Below, one piece after another: positions 58,700 through 64,000 of a stretch of 64,000 bases of DNA. The stretch comes from Gentiana macrophylla (lineage: Eukaryota > Streptophyta > Magnoliopsida > Gentianales > Gentianaceae): NCBI GenBank assembly GCA_026214975.1, contig CM047810.1:35513318-35577317 (forward strand), given 5' to 3'. The stretch's first letter is position 1, and every line of letters begins with the position of its first letter. The position numbers were made by a program, and so were the translations under genes. The notes beneath the pieces were generated by a model. It was not told where the DNA came from, ran no database searches, and was given only the letters and a program-made list of their open reading frames with translations.

Positions 58700-59150
58700 G
58701 TCACCCTTGACTTCTACCGACCGTGAAGTTGGAAAATTCATACTTATATAGGCCGGAGAGATTACCGCCTGAGATCTATAAGCGTGGGTCGATCCCATAA
58801 TAACGCTTGTAGGCTAAATGTGCCTTAACAACAACATAATGTACCATAAGTGTCCTCGCCCCTTTTCCTGTCCCAAAAGTGGTTGGTAGCCGAATCATGC
58901 CCATGGGGTTGATGCGAGGTCCCCCGCAAACCCAAATAACGGAGCGAGACCGGTGTCACTGCATCCTCGCATCTTCATGGATTGAAAAACATTGTAGTAC
59001 AGTACATTGACCGCACTACCTGTATCGACACTGACACGCTTCACCATAAACTTGTTAATTATCACTTGGATAACTAACCCTTCATTATTAATAACTAAGG
59101 GCAAGGGGTCTCGAGGACCGTATATTACCTCTCCAGCTAATCTTTGTCTT
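58700..59150 (-). pseudogene. Gypsy aspartic protease of element B
   Basis: VKRVSVDTGSAVNVLYYNVF (about 59045-58985) has the catalytic D-T-G. PLFGFAGDL (58935-58910) follows. The frame breaks near 58895. It lies between gag and RT, as expected for gypsy elements. Confidence 0.8.
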
Positions 59151-59350
59151 TTGTTAGAGTCCGGGGGAGTAGTTGACCTGCTACTGTCCTTCTCGGCTGG
59201 TCGATAGGAGGTACTCGGGCCACCGGAGATGGTGTTAATTGTGTTGATAGGATGATTATCGATCTGTCCATCGGGGCCCGGGGATTGATCCCTTCTACGT
59301 CGGTAGTCATCATGTCGTCCCCGGTCCTGACCAAAATTCCCTCTTTTAAA

Positions 59351-60535
59351 CTACCTTCTCCCTCTGGGGTCTGTATTCTGTGAGCGGTCTATGACCTCGT
59401 CCAACTTCCCTTCCATTATCGCGGCGTCAATGTCCCTTTGCAAGCCCCTGCAATGCTCTGAATCGTGTCCAACATCGTCATGGTATTTGCAGAATTTGGT
59501 CTGATCTCTTTTCTCTCGAGGACCTCGTAGGGGAGGAGGGACTCGGGCAATGCCTTTCTTTTGCATTATAGCTAGAACCTGCTCGCATGACCTGTTTAAC
59601 GGGATGAAATCCCGTTCCTGAAGTGCACCCCTCTTTCCCAGTCGGTCAGATATAGGCGCGGTGACTCGGTCCCATATTGGCTTGCGTTTTCTATCAGATC
59701 TATCATCAGGTTTTTCCTTCTTGGACCCCTCTACTTCTCTCTTTAGGTGGTTAGCCTCTTCACCTTGGCAAAATCTGTAGGCGTGGTCCACGCACTCTTC
59801 CAGAGATCGTGGGAGTTTACTATTAAGCTTGGCATATAGCGCACCTCTCGTGAACTGCGACACTGCTAATACGAAGGATGTAATTAATGAGATGTTCCTC
59901 GGCATTCTCGACCGCCTTGACTCTTCATTGAACCTTCTCGTATATTGTAATGTCGACTCGTCCTTCCTTTGTCGGATAGTAAGAAGGTAGGTGGCGCTCC
60001 TCCGAAAAGGTTTGGCGGTGATGAACACCTGCAGAAACTTTTTTGCCAGAGTTTCAAAGTTGGTAATTGAGTGATGTGGTAGTTTTCGGAACCACTAACG
60101 GGCTCGGCCGGTGAGCAAGGCCCGGAAGGCTTTGCACTTCATCTCATCGGCAACACAATCCAAGTTCATATGTGTTAGGTATTGAAACAAATTATCTTGG
60201 GGGTCTTTCGTGCCATCATATGGCTCCTACTTGGGAATCTTAAACCTCTCTGGACGCTGGTAACTTAAGATCTGTTCCGAGAACGGTGATTCGAACGACA
60301 AATCGTCCAATTTCCGCCCTAACAATCCATCGAGCTCTGCTCGGGCAGCCTCCTGGGCATCTTTCTTCAGAACGTTAGATGTGGAAGATAGCGTATCCGC
60401 CTTATCGCCTTCTCTGCGGCGCGCGGTAGTCTTAGGAGCATTGTTATCCGAAACCTCTTCCTCCCGTCCTTTCAAGGCTAGACCCAGCATGCTTTTAAAC
60501 GCTTTCATGTCGATATTTCGTAAAGCCTCTAGCAA
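59351..60535 (-). pseudogene. Gypsy gag of element B
   Basis: The N-terminal part reads MLEALRNIDMKAFKSMLGLA to SPFSEQILSYQRPERFKIPK (60535-60227). The core then continues in another frame and is open from 60028 to 59351 with YLLTIRQRKDESTLQYTRRF and a knuckle-like CKYHDDVGHDSEHC (about 59490-59450), the C-x2-H-x5-H-x3-C-type pattern common in Tat gag. It forms particles and binds RNA. One main frame break lies between 60228 and 60030. Confidence 0.85.
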
Positions 60536-60719
60536 GGCTTATTGGGCAGGATCTGCCAGGACTTCTTCTTGATGAATCTAGTCTTGCGGTTGGATCCACC
60601 ACTCCGGTACTGGGCTACCCAAATTGAGCTGCGGTGGGGTCACTTCAGGTTTGGGTCTTTTTTCCAATGTTCTTGAAGGGTGCCGTTGCTTTGTTCTTGA
60701 TGAGATCGTTGATAGAAAG

Positions 60720-60739
60720 ACCCTCCTTCTAGCGCCAAT
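60720..60739 (-). other. Primer-binding region of element B
   Basis: The minus strand reads ATTGGCGCTAGAAGGAGGGT immediately inside the LTR end. It agrees with element A except for one base. Confidence 0.65.
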
Positions 60740-61347
60740 TGACGATGCTGGAGATCATCAGGTATACTGTCCGGGTTTGAATAATCTAGAACAACTTATC
60801 AAGAACTGATAACAATGGAGATAGAAATTGGGATGTGATTTAGACTGAGCTTGAGAGTTAGTTTCTCTCAAGTTGCCTACGTATCCAATGAATGTAATTG
60901 GAATCAAGTCTCCGTAGTTCCTTAGGGTAGTTTATATATGGAGGTGTCTCGCCCTCTTTTCTTGTTTGACAAGTATAAGACTCTTAAACCCTAAGGATTA
61001 TTTTGTGTAAATCATTTATTAAGAGATAATTATGATTATGTTTAAATTAGCAGATCCATATCCTATAATCACGGGATTCACCTTCTTTACTTAATTAAAT
61101 AGGCATGTTCTTAAACTCCTCTTAGAGGGAAGAGTCCCGACGTCCTGCATCGGGCACCTCAGGTCGTCTCGACCAGTCTCTCCCAACTTCTATTACCGAG
61201 CCGTCCTGCAGTGGTCAGATCGGGGAGAGAGAGGGAAGACCTCCCTCATGGGTCAGACCAATCCGAGAAGGGGCTCCTGGCCCCGGGGCCTTTCTATAAC
61301 ACCATTCTCTGAATGACACGTGGCAGGCTCTATCCTGACCATCATCA
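60740..61347 (-). repeat. 5' LTR of element B
   Basis: 608 bp. Termini in sense are TGATGATGG and GCATCGTCA. The minus-strand TATA box (TTTATATATGG on the plus strand) lies at 60931-60941. Right of 61347 the sequence becomes copia gag of element C. Confidence 0.8.
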
Positions 61348-61875
61348 CACCTCAACCTCAACAACAATTTCGAGAGCGTGGCCCCCTCGCCACTCCTCTC
61401 TTGGTTATCACCCCAGCCTCCACTCGGCTGGCCATACCGGCAAGTGCCGATGTGTTGCACTCACGGCACACAGCGCTAGGTTTTGCCTAAATTTTCAATT
61501 CACCCAAGTCACCCCCCAACAATAGGCCGGCTTCACCACAAGCTCATTTAGCAAAGAGCCTTCAAATGACACCCCCACCGCACAATCTTGGCTTTTAGAT
61601 AGTGGGGCATCCCACCATGTTACTATTGACCTGGCTAATTTGTCACTGCACTCACCCTATTTGGGCTCTGAGGGTGTTATGATTGGTGACGGTACAACTC
61701 TTCCTATAACTTTCTACATCTTTTTCATCAAAATTTAAACTTGATAATGTTTTTTGTGTGCCCGGTGTTTCAAAAAAATTATTATCCATCTGGCAATTTT
61801 GTCGGACTAATGACGTATTTGTTGAATTTTTTTCGGAATATTTTCGTGTGAAGGACATCCCGACATGAACTTGCA
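61348..61875 (+). pseudogene. Copia C gag end and protease
   Basis: The gag tail shows an N- and R-rich segment (NNNFRERGPPRHSS-like, 61365-61405) and a degraded zinc-knuckle region near 61440-61490. The protease WLLDSGASHHVTIDLANLSL (61591-61650) has the catalytic D-S-G and is followed by a GDGTTLPI block. The frame is lost after about 61710. Confidence 0.7.
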
Positions 61876-62560
61876 TGGTGACGGGTCTAGTTAGAGATGG
61901 TCTTTACACCTGGCCTCAACAACCCATCTTTGCTTTTGCTGCCTCCGCCGCCACCAACTCCACTTGGCACCAACGTTTAGGGCACCCTGTCCCTCATATT
62001 TTACATCTTATTGCTTCTTCTGCTACTTTACCTTTTTCCAATAATGAGGATATTATTTTTTGTGATGCTTGTTTATTAAATAAGAGCCATAAGCTCCCCT
62101 TTGGTCAATCTACTTTAAAGTCGCCTCGTCCTCTCGAAGTATTGTTTTCGGATGTTTGGACATCCCCCGTTTAAGGTATTGAAAATTCTAAATACTATGT
62201 TATTTTTATTGATCACTATACCAAATATGTTTGGTTTTACCCTCTTCACCGCAAATCCGATGTTGCTCATACTTTTCCACGATATAAAACACTTGTTGAA
62301 AAAATATTTCTCAAGCACCATTAAAATATTTTACTCCGACAATGGCACCAAATTCACATGGAATTTCTCACCTCACCTCACCACCACACACACCTGAACA
62401 CAACGGTTACTCTGAACGACGACACCTACACATCGTTGAAACTGGCCTTGCCTTACTCACCCACGCATCCATGCCACTTTCTTAGTGGCCTTGCGCCTTT
62501 TCCACCGTTGTCTATCTAATTAACCTCCTCCCTACGCCCACCCTGAACAACACCTACCCA
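61876..62560 (+). pseudogene. Copia C integrase
   Basis: The pre-integrase zinc region is STWHQRLGHPVPHILHLIAS with CDACLLNKSHKLPFGQS (61950-62110), then LEVLFSDVWTSPV (first aspartate). The core continues in shifted frames with YYVIFIDHYTKYVWFYPLH (about 62190-62245) and FYSDNGTKF (62330-62355). Confidence 0.8.
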
Positions 62561-63060
62561 TTTCACACGATATTCAATCAAATCCCTAACTATGAAAAAC
62601 TACGTACCTTCGGCTGCCTCTGCTATCCTTGATTACATCCTTATACGGCCCACAAACTTGAGCCTCGCTCCAAAGCTTGCGTCGTTATTGGATATTCCAT
62701 AAGTCAAAACCCCTACCTTTGCCTCGATCCCTCCGATCATCGCATTTACACCTCTCGTCATGTCAAATTTGTCGAGACTGTTTTTCCGTTTAAAAACACT
62801 TCTACCGTCCCTCCCTCTGCCACACCTCCCCCATTACCAGTCCTCCCTAAGTGGGTACCCACACCCTCCCCTCCACCACCTTCTTTCCTCTCGACGTCCA
62901 TACCATCCCCAACACCCACACCTCCTCCCTCATCTCCACTTGCACCTCATCGCAACCCTCATTCTACAACCACCCGCGCCAAAAATAACATCCACAAACC
63001 CATACATAAGCTGACACTTCTCACACATTTCCCCCACCTAAACCTACCAACATTTCCCGA
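62561..63060 (+). pseudogene. Copia C integrase C-terminus and proline-rich linker
   Basis: LRTFGCLCYP (62605-62632) and a SKACVVIGYS stretch (62670-62700) mark the end of integrase. The rest encodes a P-, S- and H-rich linker typical between integrase and RT of copia elements. It is not conserved and has no catalytic motif. Confidence 0.6.
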
Positions 63061-64000
63061 GCCATGGCCTCCTCTGACTGTAATCTTGCCATGCAAGCTG
63101 AGTATGATGCCCTGATCCGGAATCACATATGGGATCTTGTTCCCACGGACCCATCCTTCAACATTGTGGGCTCCAGATGCGTTTTCCGCACTAAGTTTAA
63201 TGCAGATGGTTCTCTTGATTGTTATAAGGCCCATCTTGTTGCAAAGGGCTTCCACCAACGCCCTGGCATTAATTACTATGAAACATTTAGTCCGGTGGTC
63301 AAACCCACTACCATCCGGGTAGTTCTTTCTCTCGCTACTACTCACTCATGGCCACTACGTTAGCTGGACGTAAATAATGCATTCTTACAGGGGACTCTTA
63401 CGGAAACAATTTACATGGCCCAACCCCCAGGGTTTCAGGACCGTACACACCCTACCTTTGTGTGCAAATTAAACAAGGCTATCTATGGCTTAATGCAGGC
63501 TCCATGTGCTTGGTATTCTGAGCTTTGCATTTTTTTTTTTATGTCGGGGCTTTAACAACTCCCTGGCCGATGCATCTTTATTTATTCTCCGACTCTCCTC
63601 TCATATGGCCTTCGTTCTGGTTTATGTGGATGATCTGATAATCACAGGCTCGGACTTGACTTTTCCAAAATATTATTGTTTCATTCAATGACCGGTTCTC
63701 TATTAATGATCTTGGGCCCCTCACATATTTTCTCGGCATAGAGGTTCTCTCTACAGATGATGGTCTGCTTTTCCCACGCCCATCCGACAGATATTACATC
63801 CCTCACCCCAACCCCGGGTGCAACTCTGACCGATACCACTGAGTATCGCAGCGCTTGTTGGCCGCCACAATATTTACTTTTACTCGCTTCGGACATCACT
63901 TTTGTTGTCAATAAACTCGCTTCAATTCATGCATGCTCCGACGGATGTTCATTGGACGCTTGTCAAACGACTTCTGATACCTTGTCGGCATAATGAACCT
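63061..64000 (+). pseudogene. Copia C reverse transcriptase, 3' end outside window
   Basis: MQAEYDALIRNHIWDLVPTD opens the domain, followed by CVFRTKFNADGSLDCYKAHL and VAKGFHQRPGINYYETFSPV. After a stop at 63361-63363 the sequence continues with [26 protein letters not shown] and the catalytic VLVYVDDLIITGSD (about 63613-63656). A T run near 63530 shifts the frame. Confidence 0.85.

Larger units (their letters stand above)
41243..61347 (-). mobile_element. Tat-type Ty3/gypsy element B, split by element 2
   Basis: Minus-strand order: LTR 61347-60740, PBS, gag, protease, RT part 1, then the 13.4-kb Sirevirus insertion 58175-44787, RT part 2, RNase H, a second RNase H, integrase, tandem array. 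A second (archaeal-like) RNase H between RNase H and integrase is the hallmark of the Tat lineage. The 3' LTR is absent, lost at or beyond the assembly gap. Confidence 0.9.
61348..64000 (+). mobile_element. Ty1/copia element C, both ends missing
   Basis: The plus-strand order gag end, protease, pre-integrase, integrase, proline-rich linker, RT identifies copia. It is distant from the Sirevirus elements (WLLDSGASHHVT protease, STWHQRLGHP pre-integrase). The 5' side is cut by element B; the 3' side runs off the window. Many frame breaks. Confidence 0.85.

Noticed and set aside
62760..63014. Proline/histidine-rich ORF as a separate gene
   Set aside because: It lies between integrase and RT of copia C and is the usual low-complexity linker read in a shifted frame.

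Overview
The window is repeat-rich nuclear DNA of a flowering plant, probably a eudicot. The evidence is one intronless SAUR-type (auxin-responsive) gene, plant-specific retrotransposon lineages (Sirevirus-like Ty1/copia with an extra 3' ORF, Tat-type Ty3/gypsy with two RNase H domains, Athila-like tRNA-Asp primed elements) and host-type AT-rich spacers. The species cannot be told from the sequence. No bacterial genes, rRNA, confident tRNA or CRISPR array were seen. At least 80% of the window is transposable-element sequence, mostly nested and frame-broken.

Layout: 115-380 MITE-like foldback; 552-1107 a Tat-family LTR (minus); 1551-4542 truncated Athila-like element X (minus); 4543-8345 a pile of Sirevirus-like LTRs with two gag scraps; 8346-13626 Athila-like element Y (minus), inserted in the last of those LTRs; 13627-19805 a non-autonomous large-LTR element (plus, 3' LTR truncated); 19806-34099 Sirevirus-like element 1 (minus) with a partial second copy of its internal region; 34100-37879 the only host island, with the SAUR gene at 35171-35464; 37880-40994 Tat element A (plus), cut by a 100-N assembly gap (40995-41094); 41243-61347 Tat element B (minus), split by the complete Sirevirus-like element 2 (44787-58175, plus, 5-bp target duplication CTTAG); 61348-64000 a further Ty1/copia element C (plus) that runs off the window and into whose gag region element B inserted.

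The insertion order can be read: copia C, then Tat B, then Sirevirus 2 on the right; Sirevirus scraps, then element Y on the left. Both Sirevirus elements have LTR, iMet-type PBS, gag, protease, integrase, RT, RNase H, a spacer with repeated palindromes, a long additional ORF, PPT and LTR. The Tat elements have the order gag, protease, RT, RNase H, second RNase H, integrase, then a 3' untranslated tandem array.

The most notable host signal is a pair of tandem DST-like motifs directly downstream of the SAUR gene. The most notable technical signal is a recurrent CTG/CAG to CG difference between LTR partners, which suggests that many of the apparent frame breaks are base-calling artefacts at methylated CHG sites. 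I found no clearly new biological system; the findings are ranked accordingly.
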